This document shows, in pieces, positions 26,030-36,509 of a stretch of 64,000 bases of DNA. The notes beneath the pieces are model-generated. The model had not been told where the DNA came from. It worked only from the letters and a program-made list of their open reading frames with translations, and did no database searches. The stretch comes from Thermococcus nautili (GTDB lineage Archaea; Methanobacteriota_B; Thermococci; Thermococcales; Thermococcaceae), in assembly GCF_000585495.1 (NCBI RefSeq), contig NZ_CP007264.1:806001-870000 (forward strand), read 5' to 3'. Position numbers and translations under genes: made by a program. Position 1 is the first letter of the stretch, and every line of letters begins with the position of its first letter.

Positions 26030-27181
26030 ATGTTGGCGGAAATCACCGAGGAAAAAGTCAGGGAGGCAATGGAGCTCATAAAGCGCGGTTTCGACGAGAA
26101 GAAGCTCCGCGCGAGGCTCGGCAAGAATTGGGAGCTGATAGCGGAGATAGCGAGGGCGAGGATTAAGGCTAAAGACAAGTTCTCGCGCGACGACCTGTGG
26201 ATGGACCTTGAAGGCCTCCGCTACGCCACCCACGAGGTGGTTGCTAAATATCGCGCCGAGCGCCTGAAAGAGTTCGGAGTCCGGAGCATCGCCGACGTCT
26301 CCTGCGGAATCGGAATCCAGCTCATCTTCTACGCGATGAAGGTCGAGAAAGCTTATGGAATAGACATAGACCCGCTCAAGATAGAGTTCGCGAGGAGGAA
26401 TGCCGAGCGCTATGGAGTTACCAACATCGAGTTCATAAACGCCGACTCTCTGGCCCCGGAGACCGTGGAGAAAATAGACGCAGAGGTAATATTCTCGGAC
26501 CCGGCCCGGCCCCCGGAAATGCCCGAGAGGAGGCTTGAGGATTTGCTCCCAAGCCCGCTGGAAATCTACAACGCCTACAAAGCCAAAACAGACGCGTTCA
26601 TATTCGATTTGCCCCCCCAGATGAGGCGCGAGAGGGTTCCATGGAAGGGCGAGTTCGAGTACGTTGATTTGCACGGCCACCTCAACAGGCTGACCTTCTA
26701 CACCGAACCTCTCGCGAAAGCCGAGAGGAGCGCCGTAATCCTTCCGGCGGGAGTCAGACTTGAGAGCGACCCGAACCTTGAGAAGGTCGTCGAGTGGACT
26801 GAAAAGCCCGGCCAGTACCTCTACGAGATTCCGCAGGCCGTTGATTATGCCGATTTGCTCAATGAGCTCTTCCACAGGCTCGATGGCAACGCAAAGATGC
26901 TCCTTCGCGAGAAGAGGCGCGTTTTAGCTACGGGCGACGAGCCGATTAAGAGTCCCTACCTCAAGAGGACGTATTCAGTCGTCGCGGTTCTGCCGTTCCA
27001 TCCGGTCAGGATTAACGACCTCCTGAGGAGAGAGGGCTTTGGAAGGGCGACGCTGAAGATGAGCGTCCCGCAGGAGGAGTACTGGCGGATAAGGCGGAAG
27101 ATAGAGGCCGGCCTGAAGGGTGATAGGCGGGCCTTCGTCTTCAAGGTCGGGGAGAAAGCAGTCATAGCCGAGGCGCTATAG
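26030..27181 (+). CDS. Class I SAM-dependent methyltransferase with THUMP-like domain
   Basis: 383 residues. An N-terminal helical part is followed by the SAM-binding motif [10 protein letters not shown] (about 89-98), [15 protein letters not shown], and [13 protein letters not shown], which takes the place of the usual motif IV. A C-terminal THUMP-like region of about 90 residues ends the protein. This combination is found in archaeal and bacterial proteins of uncertain RNA substrate. The ATG has no SD and sits one TATA distance downstream, so the mRNA is likely leaderless. Confidence 0.86.
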   Translation: MLAEITEEKVREAMELIKRGFDEKKLRARLGKNWELIAEIARARIKAKDKFSRDDLWMDLEGLRYATHEVVAKYRAERLKEFGVRSIADVSCGIGIQLIFYAMKVEKAYGIDIDPLKIEFARRNAERYGVTNIEFINADSLAPETVEKIDAEVIFSDPARPPEMPERRLEDLLPSPLEIYNAYKAKTDAFIFDLPPQMRRERVPWKGEFEYVDLHGHLNRLTFYTEPLAKAERSAVILPAGVRLESDPNLEKVVEWTEKPGQYLYEIPQAVDYADLLNELFHRLDGNAKMLLREKRRVLATGDEPIKSPYLKRTYSVVAVLPFHPVRINDLLRREGFGRATLKMSVPQEEYWRIRRKIEAGLKGDRRAFVFKVGEKAVIAEAL

Positions 27182-27370
27182 CTCCTCTATCCTCGCGTTC
27201 CTAATCTTCTTCGAGCCTATTCTCAGCCCTTTGAAATAGTTAACGTATTCCTCAGGGAGAAAAGAGTCGAGGTTCGTTGACTTCAGTCGTTTTTTCTTCC
27301 TTCTGGGCTTCTCATCGGATTTTATCCTGGGCTTCACGTCCCCGATGAACTCGTCAAGCTTCCTGTTCAT
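27176..27370 (-). CDS. Small basic hypothetical protein
   Basis: 64 residues from the ATG at 27370 (SD GGTGGGCGG). It is very basic in the middle ([12 protein letters not shown]) with an ending [13 protein letters not shown]. It may bind nucleic acid; no family recognised. A longer frame to 27424 would start upstream of the TATA-like CCTTTATACAAC (27398-27409), so the shorter form is chosen. It overlaps the end of the convergent methyltransferase by 6 bases. Confidence 0.65.
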   Translation of the reverse strand: MNRKLDEFIGDVKPRIKSDEKPRRKKKRLKSTNLDSFLPEEYVNYFKGLRIGSKKIRNARIEEL

Positions 27371-27489
27371 CCGCCCACCCACCGAAGATTGAAGCCGTTG
27401 TATAAAGGCTTTTCCCTGGTTCAACCTTCTTAGGAAAGCTTTTAACTTCCGGGGTTTATCAGGGGAGAGAGTAAGGGCGGGTGGTTGCC

Positions 27490-29298
27490 ATGTGTGGAAT
27501 CATAGGCTACATCGGTGACAGAAAAGCCTGTGAAGTAATCGTCAAGGGCCTCAAAAGGCTCGAATACCGCGGTTACGATTCTGTTGGCGTTGTAACTGAG
27601 GAAAACGGGAAGCTGTACATCAAGAAGGGAGTTGGAAGCGTTGACGAGGTCACGGAGAGGTTAAAGCTCCTCGATATGCCCGGAAAGCGCGGTGTCGGGC
27701 ACACCCGCTGGGCGACGCACGGCGTTCCGAACGATATTAACGCTCACCCCCAGAAAGACTGCACGGGAAAGATAGCGCTCGTTCACAACGGCATAATCGA
27801 GAACTTCGCGGAGCTGAAGAAGGAGCTGGTTGAGAAGGGTCACACCTTTGAGAGCGACACGGACACGGAGGTTATAGCCCATTTGATAGAGGAGGAGCTG
27901 AAATCGAGCGAGAACTTTGAGGAAGCCCTCCGGAAAGCTCTCCTTAAGCTTAAGGGTTCCTTTGCCCTCGGAATCGTCTACACGGAGGAACCGGACAGAC
28001 TCTACTTCGTCAGGAACGAGAGCCCTCTCGTGCTCGGAATCGGCGAGGGCGAGAACTTCGCGGCGAGCGACGTCCCGGCTTTTCTCGAATACACAAACAG
28101 GGTCGTCTTCCTCGACGACATGGAGTATGCGGTCGTTACGAAGGAATCGTGGGTCGTGAAGAGGCTCGAAACCGGCGAGGAAGTCGAGAAGGAGGTCAAG
28201 ACGATAGACTGGACGCTTGAGATGGCCGAGAAAGCCGGCTTCGAGCACTTCATGCTCAAGGAGATATTTGAACAGCCGAGGGTTCTGAGGGATGCCATTC
28301 ACGGGAACGCGAAGGTAATCGGAGATGTCGCAAGGGAGATAGCGGATTACGAGAAAATCTTCATCGTAGCGATGGGAACCTCCTATCACGCCGGCCTCGT
28401 CGGCAAATACCTCCTCCAGAGGCTGGCGAAGAAGGTTCCAATCGTCGAAGACGCCAGCGAGTTCCGCTACGAGTTCGAGGATTTAATTGACGAGAACTCC
28501 CTCGTCATAGCGATAACCCAGAGCGGTGAGACAGCGGACACGCTTGCCGCTATGAAGCTCGCGAAGAGGAAGGGGGCGAAGGTTTTAGCCATAGTCAACG
28601 TGGTCGGCAGCATGGCGACGAGGATAGCCGATTTAACGCTCTACACCCACGCAGGGCCGGAAATAGGCGTCGCGGCGACGAAGACCTACACGACACAGCT
28701 CGCGGTTCTCACGATGCTCGCCATCGAACTGGCCAGAACCCTCGGAACGGCCGATGAGGAATATCTCAAAGAACTTGAGGAAAACCTGAGGAGAGTCCCA
28801 GACCTCATCGAGGATATCTTGAACCTGAACGAACCGCTCAGGGAGCTCGCAGAGGGTCTGAAGGACAGGGAGAACTTCTTCTACATAGGCAGGGGAATAG
28901 GCGTTCCGACAGCCCTTGAAGGTGCCCTAAAGCTCAAGGAGATAAGCTACATCCACGCCGAGGGATTGAGTGCCGGCGAGCTCAAGCACGGGCCGTTGGC
29001 GTTGATTGAGGACGGAGTCCCGGTCGTGGCGATAGCGCCGAAAGGGAGGACCTTCGACAAGATGCTGGGCAACATAGAGGAAGCAAAGGCGAGGGGGGCG
29101 CACATAATAGCCCTTGGCTCCTCCGAAAGGTTGCGCGAGGTCTCGGATGCGTTCATTGAAATGCCAGACCTTGATGAAATCCTGACTCCGATTCCCTACA
29201 TCGTCCCGCTCCAGCTTCTGGCTTATCACCTTGCCGTGCTGAGGGGCAACGACCCCGACAAGCCGAGGAACCTTGCCAAATCCGTTACGGTTGAATGA
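27490..29298 (+). CDS. glmS: Glutamine-fructose-6-phosphate aminotransferase (isomerizing)
   Basis: 602 residues. It starts MCGIIGYIG, so the processed N-terminal Cys is the glutaminase nucleophile; RGYDSVG and HTRWATHG are glutaminase motifs. Two SIS domains follow ([16 protein letters not shown]) and the C terminus is KSVTVE. It makes glucosamine-6-phosphate for UDP-GlcNAc, used in glycoprotein glycans, matching the next gene, AglB. I choose the ATG at 27490 because a GTG three codons upstream would hide the Cys. Confidence 0.97.
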   Translation: MCGIIGYIGDRKACEVIVKGLKRLEYRGYDSVGVVTEENGKLYIKKGVGSVDEVTERLKLLDMPGKRGVGHTRWATHGVPNDINAHPQKDCTGKIALVHNGIIENFAELKKELVEKGHTFESDTDTEVIAHLIEEELKSSENFEEALRKALLKLKGSFALGIVYTEEPDRLYFVRNESPLVLGIGEGENFAASDVPAFLEYTNRVVFLDDMEYAVVTKESWVVKRLETGEEVEKEVKTIDWTLEMAEKAGFEHFMLKEIFEQPRVLRDAIHGNAKVIGDVAREIADYEKIFIVAMGTSYHAGLVGKYLLQRLAKKVPIVEDASEFRYEFEDLIDENSLVIAITQSGETADTLAAMKLAKRKGAKVLAIVNVVGSMATRIADLTLYTHAGPEIGVAATKTYTTQLAVLTMLAIELARTLGTADEEYLKELEENLRRVPDLIEDILNLNEPLRELAEGLKDRENFFYIGRGIGVPTALEGALKLKEISYIHAEGLSAGELKHGPLALIEDGVPVVAIAPKGRTFDKMLGNIEEAKARGAHIIALGSSERLREVSDAFIEMPDLDEILTPIPYIVPLQLLAYHLAVLRGNDPDKPRNLAKSVTVE

Positions 29299-29308
29299 GG
29301 TGGTGTGA

Positions 29309-32296
29309 ATGAAGACAGACGTTAAAGAAAAAAGGAAACGTAAGGGAGCCAAAGCCGAGCTCTCCAAGTTTTACGTCCTTTTCAGGGAGTACGGGTTGCC
29401 GATTATAGTGCTCCTCTTCGCGTACGTTGGCTACAAGATAAGGGCAGTCACGTCGAGCTACAAGACGTTCCTTGACCCGGACACCTTCTTCCACTTCGAG
29501 ATGTACAAACTGGCAATCCACGAGTGGATTCCCAAGTATTACGCCTACGCCGAGCCCCCGATGGGCATAAAGGCCAGCGGTTACCTGGCGCTCTACACGA
29601 TGCAGGCGCTCTTCTACAAGATAACCCACGCCCTCTTTGGCTGGAGCGAGCTCCAGGCCTTCAAGGTCTGGCCACCGTTCGTCGGCGCGATGATAGTCAT
29701 AGCCGTCTTCCTCGTCGGCAGGAAGCTCCACTCAAACTGGGCCGGCTTCTGGGGAGCAGGCTTAATGATGGGCTTCTACGGGGCGATAACAAAGACCTAC
29801 TCCGGAAACAACCGTGGTGAAGGACCCTTCATGATGTTCTTCCTCTTCGCGTTCTACTTCCTGCTCGTTTACCTCGACGAAAAGGACTGGAACTGGAAGA
29901 AAATAGCCGGTGCGGCCGCATTCCTCATACTCAGCCCGATTTACATGGGAGTCTGGACCGGCAGTCCGCTCGGCGTCATGATTTTCCTCGCAACCGGTGC
30001 AATAGTCCCGGTCGTGTTCTTCGCATTCGGAAAGATAAAAGAGCTCAGGCGCTTCGTCTTCGAGTACTACCCGATACTTGGCGTCTCGATAGTCCTCGGA
30101 CTCATCGGGGCCCACGTTGGGTTCGTTGGAATAAAGAACTTCCTAATCTTCTCCCTTGAGGTTCTCTTCGCGATGGTGGCCCTTGCCGTGGTCATGCTCT
30201 ACGGCGAGAGGGTTGGCCTCAACTACTCTGACCTGGCGCACAGGCTCGGAACCGTTATCGGCGTCTCGATAGCGGGATTCCTTGCGATATACGCCTACTT
30301 CGGAAAGGACCTCTTCAACTTCCTCAAAGCGGCGACGCGCTCAACCCCGCTCTACCAAACTGTTGCTGAGCTCCAGGGTCTCAGCTGGAGCCAGGTCATC
30401 AAGACCTTCAGCCTCAAACCCGTTTACAGGAACGGTATCGTCGTCAAGGGCGACAGTATAATATTCCTCCTCTCAATAGCCGGCCTCGTCGTCCTCCTCT
30501 GGAGGTTCTACAGACACGTTAAGGAAGGGAGCTACGAGCTCTACAAGGACTTCATGCCGATATTCTACTACTTTGGCGTCCTCTACCTCTTCCAGCAGGC
30601 CGTCAGGTTCTCTTTCCAGGCCTCTGGCGCGGTCATACTCCTCGCGGGCATAGCCCTCGGTGAGGCCTTCATCTTCGTGGAGAACATGAAGGACACGACC
30701 ACAACGAAGGCCCTCTACGCGCTCTTCCTGGTGCTGATTCTCTTCCCAATGCCATACATAAGCGCCGACTATTCCTACACCAATCAGAAAGTTATGATGA
30801 ACAGCTACCGCACCATAAATCCCGAAATGCCCGGTAGCGTTCCCGAGGCGTGGACCGACGCCCTTCTCTGGCTCAGAAACAACAGTGACCCCTACGCGAC
30901 CGTCCTCAGCTGGTGGGACTACGGCTACTGGGAGGAGTCGAGCCTGCTCAGCCACAGGAGGGCCGTCAGCGACGGTGGTCACGGCTACGACAGGAGGTAC
31001 ATAATAGCGAAGTTCTTCTCGCACTACGACGCGAAGGGCGAGGTCGACCTTGAGGCCTGGGAGGACAAGTACGTCATAACCTTCCTCGACCCCTTCGACG
31101 GTCAGAGCGACTTCGGCAAGTTCGGCGCCATTGCCTACCTTGGAGGTGCGATAACTCACGGCGAGAGCTTTGGAATGTTCGGCTACGTCCCAGCCCAGAA
31201 CATCCTCATCCAGAACAACACCGTCTACGTCAACCTCGGCAACAACCAGTACATAAAGCCCAAGATGACCATTGACCTCGTCAACGGGCACTTCTACAAG
31301 GCCAACGGAAGCGCCTCGCCCTACGTGCTTTACGTCGTTCCTTACAAGACCTCCAACAACCAGGTTTACCCCGTTGGAATCCTCGCCTACGAGAAGATAG
31401 CCTTCAGCAACTACGTGAGGCTCGCCCTTCACCTCCCGTACTCGATTAACGAGTGGGACGCCCAGAAGCTCTTCGCCAACTTCAAGCTCGTCTACACCGG
31501 CTACAACGGCTACCTCAAGAGGCAGGGAATCTACGACCCGAGCGTCAGGGTCTACGAGTTCACCCCCTTCGCGATATACCGGATGGACTTCCTCCAGAAC
31601 GGAACATGGAAGCCGTTCTACAGCACCATGGCAGGCGGAAAGCTCCCGCTTGGAAACCAGACGCTCAGGCTCTGGATTTCGGCCTTTGGAAGGGACGTCA
31701 AGAACGGCACCATAATCTTCGAGGCCTACAACGGAACCAAGCTCATCGAGAGGAAAGTGGTTGCGGAGAACGTCTACGTCAACCGCCTCAACGAGACGCC
31801 GGTTGAGGTTCACCTCTACGTGCCCAACGCCACCAAGTACCGCTTCCTCCTCATCCAGGACGGCCCCGTCGGCGTTACGAACGGCCCGGTCTACGTTGAC
31901 GGAAAGCTCGCGAATCCAAGCTGGGTCATCGCCCCAGGCCAGAGCGGAACGATTAAGCTCACCGAGGCCTTCGACAGGAACTACACCAACGTTGAGTTCA
32001 CCCTCAGGGGCGTCGTCTACTACTACATAGCCCCCAACGGGCCGGACATCTACAAGCCGGACTTCTACCTCGAACCGCACATGGACATCGTGGGCTACAT
32101 CCCGGTGAAGACCATCCCGAGCGTCAAGAAAGGCGACAACGTAATCACCGGAAAGGCCAGCGTTCCCGCGGACTTCATTGATAGCTACATAAACGAGCTC
32201 AAGAAGAAGTACGGCGACAAGGTCGTCATCGTCAGCAAGAGGATTGAGCCGATATTCATCGCCAAGAAGACCTACGTCCTCTGGGAGGGGAGCTGA
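29309..32296 (+). CDS. aglB: Dolichyl-phosphate oligosaccharide-protein glycotransferase AglB (STT3)
   Basis: 995 residues. An N-terminal membrane helix and the first-loop DPDTFFHF (acidic 56-58) are followed by about 12 more helices to residue 500. The WWDYGYW signature lies near 534, and a long beta-rich extracytoplasmic C-terminal domain completes it. The enzyme transfers lipid-linked glycan to Asn in NxS/T, relevant to the many sequons in the exported proteins at 11-14 kb. It lies 10 bases after glmS with SD GAGGTGG. Its last 25 bases overlap the convergent methyltransferase. Confidence 0.96.
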   Translation: MKTDVKEKRKRKGAKAELSKFYVLFREYGLPIIVLLFAYVGYKIRAVTSSYKTFLDPDTFFHFEMYKLAIHEWIPKYYAYAEPPMGIKASGYLALYTMQALFYKITHALFGWSELQAFKVWPPFVGAMIVIAVFLVGRKLHSNWAGFWGAGLMMGFYGAITKTYSGNNRGEGPFMMFFLFAFYFLLVYLDEKDWNWKKIAGAAAFLILSPIYMGVWTGSPLGVMIFLATGAIVPVVFFAFGKIKELRRFVFEYYPILGVSIVLGLIGAHVGFVGIKNFLIFSLEVLFAMVALAVVMLYGERVGLNYSDLAHRLGTVIGVSIAGFLAIYAYFGKDLFNFLKAATRSTPLYQTVAELQGLSWSQVIKTFSLKPVYRNGIVVKGDSIIFLLSIAGLVVLLWRFYRHVKEGSYELYKDFMPIFYYFGVLYLFQQAVRFSFQASGAVILLAGIALGEAFIFVENMKDTTTTKALYALFLVLILFPMPYISADYSYTNQKVMMNSYRTINPEMPGSVPEAWTDALLWLRNNSDPYATVLSWWDYGYWEESSLLSHRRAVSDGGHGYDRRYIIAKFFSHYDAKGEVDLEAWEDKYVITFLDPFDGQSDFGKFGAIAYLGGAITHGESFGMFGYVPAQNILIQNNTVYVNLGNNQYIKPKMTIDLVNGHFYKANGSASPYVLYVVPYKTSNNQVYPVGILAYEKIAFSNYVRLALHLPYSINEWDAQKLFANFKLVYTGYNGYLKRQGIYDPSVRVYEFTPFAIYRMDFLQNGTWKPFYSTMAGGKLPLGNQTLRLWISAFGRDVKNGTIIFEAYNGTKLIERKVVAENVYVNRLNETPVEVHLYVPNATKYRFLLIQDGPVGVTNGPVYVDGKLANPSWVIAPGQSGTIKLTEAFDRNYTNVEFTLRGVVYYYIAPNGPDIYKPDFYLEPHMDIVGYIPVKTIPSVKKGDNVITGKASVPADFIDSYINELKKKYGDKVVIVSKRIEPIFIAKKTYVLWEGS

Positions 32297-32961
32297 GCTT
32301 TCTCCCCTCTAACAGCTATGAAGGCTCCAAAGCTTTTGCATTTTTTGTAACACTTTTTATCCACTTTCTCCGCGAGGCCAAGGAACGGCCAGAACGAGGG
32401 GAAGAATATCACCCCGGCGCTCTCGACGTTCTCGAAGCCGGCGTTTCCTAGGAGGTTCTCAAGTTCCTTTGGCGTGTAGAAGCGCGCGTAACGGTAGGCG
32501 GTTTCAACGAAAATGCTCTTCAACCTCTTGAACAGGAACCAGAGACTCCGCCCGTTCATCGTTCCGATTAGGACTTCCCCTCCCGGCTTCAGGACGCGGT
32601 GGATTTCCCTTAAAACCCTCTCCGGCTCGTGAATGAACTCGAACATCGTGACGCTGAGAACGAGGTCAAAGCTCTCATCGGGAAAGGGAAGCGAGTAGGC
32701 GTTGCCCTTGATGCAGTTAAGGCCCTTCGAGCGCGCTATTCTGAGCATCCCCTCGCTCGCGTCGAGGCCGATTACGTCGAAGCCCCGCCTTTTGAGCTCG
32801 AGCGTGTAGTTGCCCGTTCCGCAGCCGAGGTCAAGGGCTTTGCCAGACCTGGTTTTGAGCATCGAGAAGACGAGCCACTTCTCGGTTCTGTCAACGTATT
32901 GACCAGTCCTCGTCCTGTACCAGTCGTCGTAGCGGTGGGCTATCTTATCAAAGTACTCCAT
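32272..32961 (-). CDS. Class I SAM-dependent methyltransferase (UbiE/COQ5-like)
   Basis: 229 residues from the ATG at 32961. Motif I ALDLGCGTGNYTLEL (about 42-56), motif II VIGLDASEGML, then LPFPDESFDLVLSVTMFEF and HRVLKPGGEVLIGT. Such proteins methylate small molecules or lipids; substrate unknown. The ATG overlaps the stop of the MTH1187 gene (TGATG), so the upstream extension of the frame is not used. The C terminus is read through DNA antisense to aglB. Confidence 0.88.
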   Translation of the reverse strand: MEYFDKIAHRYDDWYRTRTGQYVDRTEKWLVFSMLKTRSGKALDLGCGTGNYTLELKRRGFDVIGLDASEGMLRIARSKGLNCIKGNAYSLPFPDESFDLVLSVTMFEFIHEPERVLREIHRVLKPGGEVLIGTMNGRSLWFLFKRLKSIFVETAYRYARFYTPKELENLLGNAGFENVESAGVIFFPSFWPFLGLAEKVDKKCYKKCKSFGAFIAVRGEKAQLPSQRT

Positions 32962-33242
32962 CAAAGCTTCACCTTGCCCTCGATGGTGAGTTCCTTGTCG
33001 GTTCTGTCGTCTATCCTCAGGCTTATAACCACGCGCTTCGCTCCAGCCTTCAAAATCGCCTCGTGGCACTTCTTCACCAGCTCAAGGATTTCGTCTATTG
33101 AGCCCTCAACGACGGTTCCCATCGGGCAGAGCTGGTATTTGAGCCCGCTCTCCTCGATTACTTTGATAACGGGTTTAAGGTACTCGCCGACGCTCGGGCT
33201 TCCAGTTCCGAGGTGAAAGATGCAGAGCTCCGCGACGGCCAT
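32961..33242 (-). CDS. MTH1187-family thiamine-binding-like protein
   Basis: 93 residues: AVAELCIFHLGTGSPSVGEYL, VVEGSIDEILELVKKCHEA, RVVISLRIDDRTD. This is the DUF77/MTH1187 ferredoxin-like fold; some members bind thiamine. It is the middle gene of a three-gene operon with one-base stop/start overlaps on both sides (TGATG), between a ubiquitin-like protein and a methyltransferase. Confidence 0.88.
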   Translation of the reverse strand: MAVAELCIFHLGTGSPSVGEYLKPVIKVIEESGLKYQLCPMGTVVEGSIDEILELVKKCHEAILKAGAKRVVISLRIDDRTDKELTIEGKVKL

Positions 33243-33523
33243 CAGCCACCACCCGCCGGCGGGAAGATGTGCACCTCATCATCGTCCTTGAGTTCGGTGT
33301 CGAGGCCGTTCAGGTGGAGAACGTTGTGACCGTTCACGAGAATCATGCCGTCTATCGGCTTGTTCGGCCCAACGCGCGGACTCTCAAGGAGCTCCTTTTT
33401 AATCTCGGGGCTGTAGTGTTCGGCAAGGTAATCTATGAGCTCTCTAACAGTTCTGACCCCACGAACCTCAATCTCCTTCTTTCCAATGAGCTCGCGAAAC
33501 GTAGCGTAGAACCTCACCCTCAT
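33242..33523 (-). CDS. MoaD/ThiS-family ubiquitin-like protein (SAMP-like)
   Basis: 93 residues from the ATG at 33523: beta-grasp start MRVRFYATFRELIG, ending DEVHIFPPAGGG with a terminal Gly-Gly. In this family the C-terminal glycine is adenylated by an E1-like enzyme and carries sulfur for molybdopterin/tungstopterin or tRNA thiolation, or is joined to proteins as a SAMP. Tungstopterin is needed by the AOR enzyme at 42-44 kb, though a link is not shown. The GTG three codons upstream is within the SD region and is not used. Confidence 0.92.
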   Translation of the reverse strand: MRVRFYATFRELIGKKEIEVRGVRTVRELIDYLAEHYSPEIKKELLESPRVGPNKPIDGMILVNGHNVLHLNGLDTELKDDDEVHIFPPAGGG

Positions 33524-33595
33524 TAGACACACCTAAGGTTAATGGATGGAAACCCTTAAAGCGATTTCCACTTACTATTTTAAGGTGGCGAGAAA

Positions 33596-34339
33596 GTGCT
33601 GAACGTAGAGCCCGGAGAATATTACTCAATCGTTGATAAGCTGTTTGCATCGAGGATAGTTGAGGCAGTTGAACCACTCGGTGCAAGCGTTGAGAGAATT
33701 GATGCTAAAATCAGGCACGAGGGAAGGGTTCTCTTCTTGAGCTTCGAGGTGGAGGTTGTCCAGCACAGCCTCGCCGGGATAGTGGACATGGAAACCGTTA
33801 TCCAGGGAATCGTTGAGAAACTCATTCAGGAAGCCAACTCATCCTTTGGAAAGCTCTACGGGGTTGCGTTTGCCCTCGAGTCCCTTAAGGTCAGGGAAAA
33901 CGTGCCGAGGGGAACCGAAAAAACCGAAGTCAAGCTCGTGGTCAGCGGACCGCCCGAACTGGAGGATTCCCTTCGCAGGCTCGGGAGGGGTTTAATGATA
34001 ACCCTGAAGGACTGGGGAGTGCCCCTCTCATCCCTAACCGTAACAACGGACCTCGTTTCTCCAAAAGTTGTCTCCATCGTCCTCAGGCTCACCAAGAAAA
34101 TGAGCGAGGCCGAGAAGGATACCCTTAGGGACGCCGTTGAGGCCAAGGCCAGAAACTACGCAAAGGCGCTCCTGCCCGAAGACCTTGAGGTTCAGGTCAA
34201 GGTTCTCGACCCGAGCGACAGGAACATCGCCCAGGTTATGAAGCGCGCAAAGGATATAGAGAAGGAAATAGAGATGCTAACGCAGGACGAGGAACTCAGA
34301 AAGCTCATGGAAGCTTTAGGTAAGTCTCCCTCGCCCTGA
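33596..34339 (+). CDS. Hypothetical protein, Thermococcales type
   Basis: 247 residues starting at a GTG after AAGGTGGCG. A soluble alpha/beta protein without cysteines: an N-terminal part (1-110) with VEVVQHSLAGIVDMETVIQG, a central beta segment, and a C-terminal helical stretch (about 205-240, DRNIAQVMKRAKDIEKEIEM) likely forming a coiled coil. I do not recognise the family. It overlaps the convergent adenylate kinase gene by 35 bases. Confidence 0.78.
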   Translation: MLNVEPGEYYSIVDKLFASRIVEAVEPLGASVERIDAKIRHEGRVLFLSFEVEVVQHSLAGIVDMETVIQGIVEKLIQEANSSFGKLYGVAFALESLKVRENVPRGTEKTEVKLVVSGPPELEDSLRRLGRGLMITLKDWGVPLSSLTVTTDLVSPKVVSIVLRLTKKMSEAEKDTLRDAVEAKARNYAKALLPEDLEVQVKVLDPSDRNIAQVMKRAKDIEKEIEMLTQDEELRKLMEALGKSPSP

Positions 34340-34976
34340 TGTAGTCGAGCAACGGCTGAATCCTCTTCCAGACCTCCTCAACGCTTCCGTCACCGTCAAC
34401 CCTCACGTATATCCCCTTGTTGCGGTAGAACTTTATTATCGGCTCCATGTTCTTCGTGTAGATTCTGTACCTCCGCTCGACAACCTCACGCCTGTCATCC
34501 CGCCTCTGAATCAGCTCCGAGCCGCAGACGTCGCAGATTCCGGGCTTTTTGGGTGGGTTGTATTTAACGTGGTAAACCGCGCCACAGTTCGGGCAGATTC
34601 TCCTCCCGCTTATCCTCTCGACGCTGGTTTCGAGGTCTATGAAAATCTCAAGGGCCAGGTCAAGCCTTATCCCGTGGTCGTATAGGTAGCTCTCCAAGGC
34701 TAAGACCTGCTCGGGCGTCCTCGGATAGCCGTCGAGGATGAAGTTCTCCCTCTGACGCCTCAGCTTGGAGATTATGAGGGTGTTCACAATCGTGTCCGGA
34801 ATCAACTCACCCCTGCTCAGGTAGGCTTCCATCTCCTTTCCAATCGGCGTTCCGCGCTCTATTTCGCGCCTTATCAGGTCGCCCGAAGAAATATACGTCA
34901 GCCCGTAGCGCTCCACTATCCTGTGGGAGTGCGTGCTCTTTCCGCTTCCAGGAGGGCCGAAAATCAGAATGTTCAC
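34305..34976 (-). CDS. adk: Adenylate kinase (zinc LID type)
   Basis: 223 residues: P-loop GPPGSGKST (7-15), SSGDLIR, ILDGYPRTPEQ. The LID domain has a four-cysteine zinc site (C128, C131, C148, C151), then RRDDRREVVERR. It interconverts ATP + AMP and 2 ADP. Zinc-bearing LID forms are usual in thermophiles. The start is a GTG following GGTGGTG. It is divergent from the DUF2258 gene. Confidence 0.96.
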   Translation of the reverse strand: MNILIFGPPGSGKSTHSHRIVERYGLTYISSGDLIRREIERGTPIGKEMEAYLSRGELIPDTIVNTLIISKLRRQRENFILDGYPRTPEQVLALESYLYDHGIRLDLALEIFIDLETSVERISGRRICPNCGAVYHVKYNPPKKPGICDVCGSELIQRRDDRREVVERRYRIYTKNMEPIIKFYRNKGIYVRVDGDGSVEEVWKRIQPLLDYIRARETYLKLP

Positions 34977-35033
34977 CGCGCACCACCATTAAACATTTAT
35001 GCACACGAGTTGAATAAACTTTTGGTGGTGGCC

Positions 35034-35480
35034 GTGAAGCTGAGCACCGGTTACGTCCGCGCGAGCGGTTACGCCCACAAGGTAAGGCGCGTTCTGTTCG
35101 CTCTCGCCAGAAAGAAGGTCGAGCCCAAGGAGATTATCCGTGCCTCGGCCGAACTCAACCAGAGGATTTTCGAGGAGTTCCAGAGGCTCAACGTCTCGAA
35201 GGAGGACGTTGTGAGGATTACCGTCGAGTTCCGAATCAAGGACGGCTCGATAGTCTGGGACTACGACTCGCTCAGGATTGAGGTCTACAGGAAAGGCGAG
35301 GAAGAGAGACTCGCGAAGGCGATGGAGGAAGTGGAGGAGCGCGAGAGAGAACTGGAGGAGAAGATTAAGGCCATCGAAGAGGTCGCCCTCAACCTCAAGA
35401 AGCTCAGCGACGAGCTAATCGAGAGGATTGAGGAGCTCAAGCAGGAGCACACCTCACTCAAGCTCAGGGAAGAGGTATAG
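35034..35480 (+). CDS. DUF2258-type protein
   Basis: 148 residues from the GTG at 35034 (SD GGTGGTG); a longer frame reaching 34923 would run into the divergent adk gene and is rejected. It begins [21 protein letters not shown] and ends in a long charged coiled coil (about 85-145) rich in Glu, Lys and Arg. Matches my memory of DUF2258, an archaeal family of unknown function. Its 3' end overlaps trmY by 17 bases, convergent. Confidence 0.78.
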   Translation: MKLSTGYVRASGYAHKVRRVLFALARKKVEPKEIIRASAELNQRIFEEFQRLNVSKEDVVRITVEFRIKDGSIVWDYDSLRIEVYRKGEEERLAKAMEEVEERERELEEKIKAIEEVALNLKKLSDELIERIEELKQEHTSLKLREEV

Positions 35481-36069
35481 AGTCGAGGAAGATGTTGACG
35501 TAGGCAACGACGTGCGAAGCAAGGTAGCTCTTTTTCCCGACGCTCACCTTTTCCGCTATTCCCTCCAAGAATGCCTCGTCCTCCCGGCTCAGCCCCTCGT
35601 GGTCGCCGAGGACAAAGGCGACGTTCCCCCCGAAGGAAACCCTCTCTATCGGCTTTCCCTCCTCGTGAAGGTAGTAGAGCCTTGAGTTCTTGAGCGTCAG
35701 CCGGATAACGTCTTCAAAGGTTCTGTTACTCACGTAGAGGCCGGGGTAAACCTCAACCTCCTTCCCGGGCTCCTTCAGTCCCTCACCGGCCTTGAGGGCT
35801 TTCATTATCAGCTTCGCCGTGCTCCTCTCGTCGGGATTGAGGCGGACCTTAAGCTGGGGCCCCTCGAAGCGTATGGCCTTCGGCGGGTTCGGCGGACCGT
35901 AGAGGAGGAGCCAGACGCGGACATTTTTCCGGAAGCCGTGCGAGAGCAGAAAAGCGGAGTTTAGAAACCGGCAGAGGACGTCTATCCTCCCGCTTGTGCC
36001 GGGTAAATCGCTCAGCTTGAAGTCGGGGCTCGTTCTGGCCTTGTTGGCCTTGATTATGAAGGTTCTCAA
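35464..36069 (-). CDS. trmY: tRNA (pseudouridine(54)-N1)-methyltransferase TrmY
   Basis: 201 residues of the SPOUT class: start [19 protein letters not shown], basic [24 protein letters not shown], and the knot region [16 protein letters not shown] with a C-terminal [15 protein letters not shown]. It makes N1-methylpseudouridine at position 54 of archaeal tRNAs. It lies 1 base after the DUF2095 gene. Confidence 0.93.
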   Translation of the reverse strand: MRTFIIKANKARTSPDFKLSDLPGTSGRIDVLCRFLNSAFLLSHGFRKNVRVWLLLYGPPNPPKAIRFEGPQLKVRLNPDERSTAKLIMKALKAGEGLKEPGKEVEVYPGLYVSNRTFEDVIRLTLKNSRLYYLHEEGKPIERVSFGGNVAFVLGDHEGLSREDEAFLEGIAEKVSVGKKSYLASHVVAYVNIFLDSIPLP

Positions 36070-36070
36070 C

Positions 36071-36451
36071 TCACCCCCTCCCGTGCCTCTCGTACCAGCC
36101 CCACTCCTTCTTCGGCCCGAAGGCCCTCACGCCTTTCTTCGCGAGCGTTATCCTCAGTTCTTTCGCAATCTCGGGCGTTATCTCGCCCCTGCTCTCCATC
36201 CAGTTGATTATCTCCAAAGCCTCTTCGTCGGTCTCGCATCTCCGGAGGAAGTCTATGACCGTCGGCTCGTAGCCGGCAAAGCTCCTCGGCTCGGCCTCCT
36301 GCTCCCCTTCCTCCTCGTCGGCCCTGAAGGCCTCTATCGGAACCCCACCTTCCTCGAGCTCCTTCGCGAGGGCAGGGAAGCGCTTCTCAAACTCCTCCTT
36401 ATCGTACTCCTGCCACGCGAAGTCGTCAACTGGTCTCTTCTTCCGCTCCAT
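36071..36451 (-). CDS. DUF2095-type protein
   Basis: 126 residues from the ATG at 36451 (preceded by CGGTGTGCCT). An acidic middle (EEEGEQEAE) separates a charged N-terminal part from a helical C-terminal domain with a tryptophan-rich end ([11 protein letters not shown]). Recognised as DUF2095 from general appearance; no function known. The promoter at 36478-36488 is shared with the divergent DUF123 gene. Confidence 0.76.
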   Translation of the reverse strand: MERKKRPVDDFAWQEYDKEEFEKRFPALAKELEEGGVPIEAFRADEEEGEQEAEPRSFAGYEPTVIDFLRRCETDEEALEIINWMESRGEITPEIAKELRITLAKKGVRAFGPKKEWGWYERHGRG

Positions 36452-36477
36452 AGGCACACCGATTGGGTTACGGCAGT

Positions 36478-36488
36478 GGGCTTATAAA
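36478..36488. promoter_or_regulatory. Shared palindromic TATA box
   Basis: GCTTATAAACC reads as a TATA element in both directions. It is centred about 26 bases before the ATG at 36510 and about 32 before the ATG at 36451. Both mRNAs would then have almost no leader. Confidence 0.5.
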
Positions 36489-36509
36489 CCCCACCCCGAA
36501 GGGGAGAGC

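Noticed and set aside
30473-32080. Minus-strand frame of 535 residues over aglB
   Set aside because: Antisense shadow of aglB with no recognisable domains.
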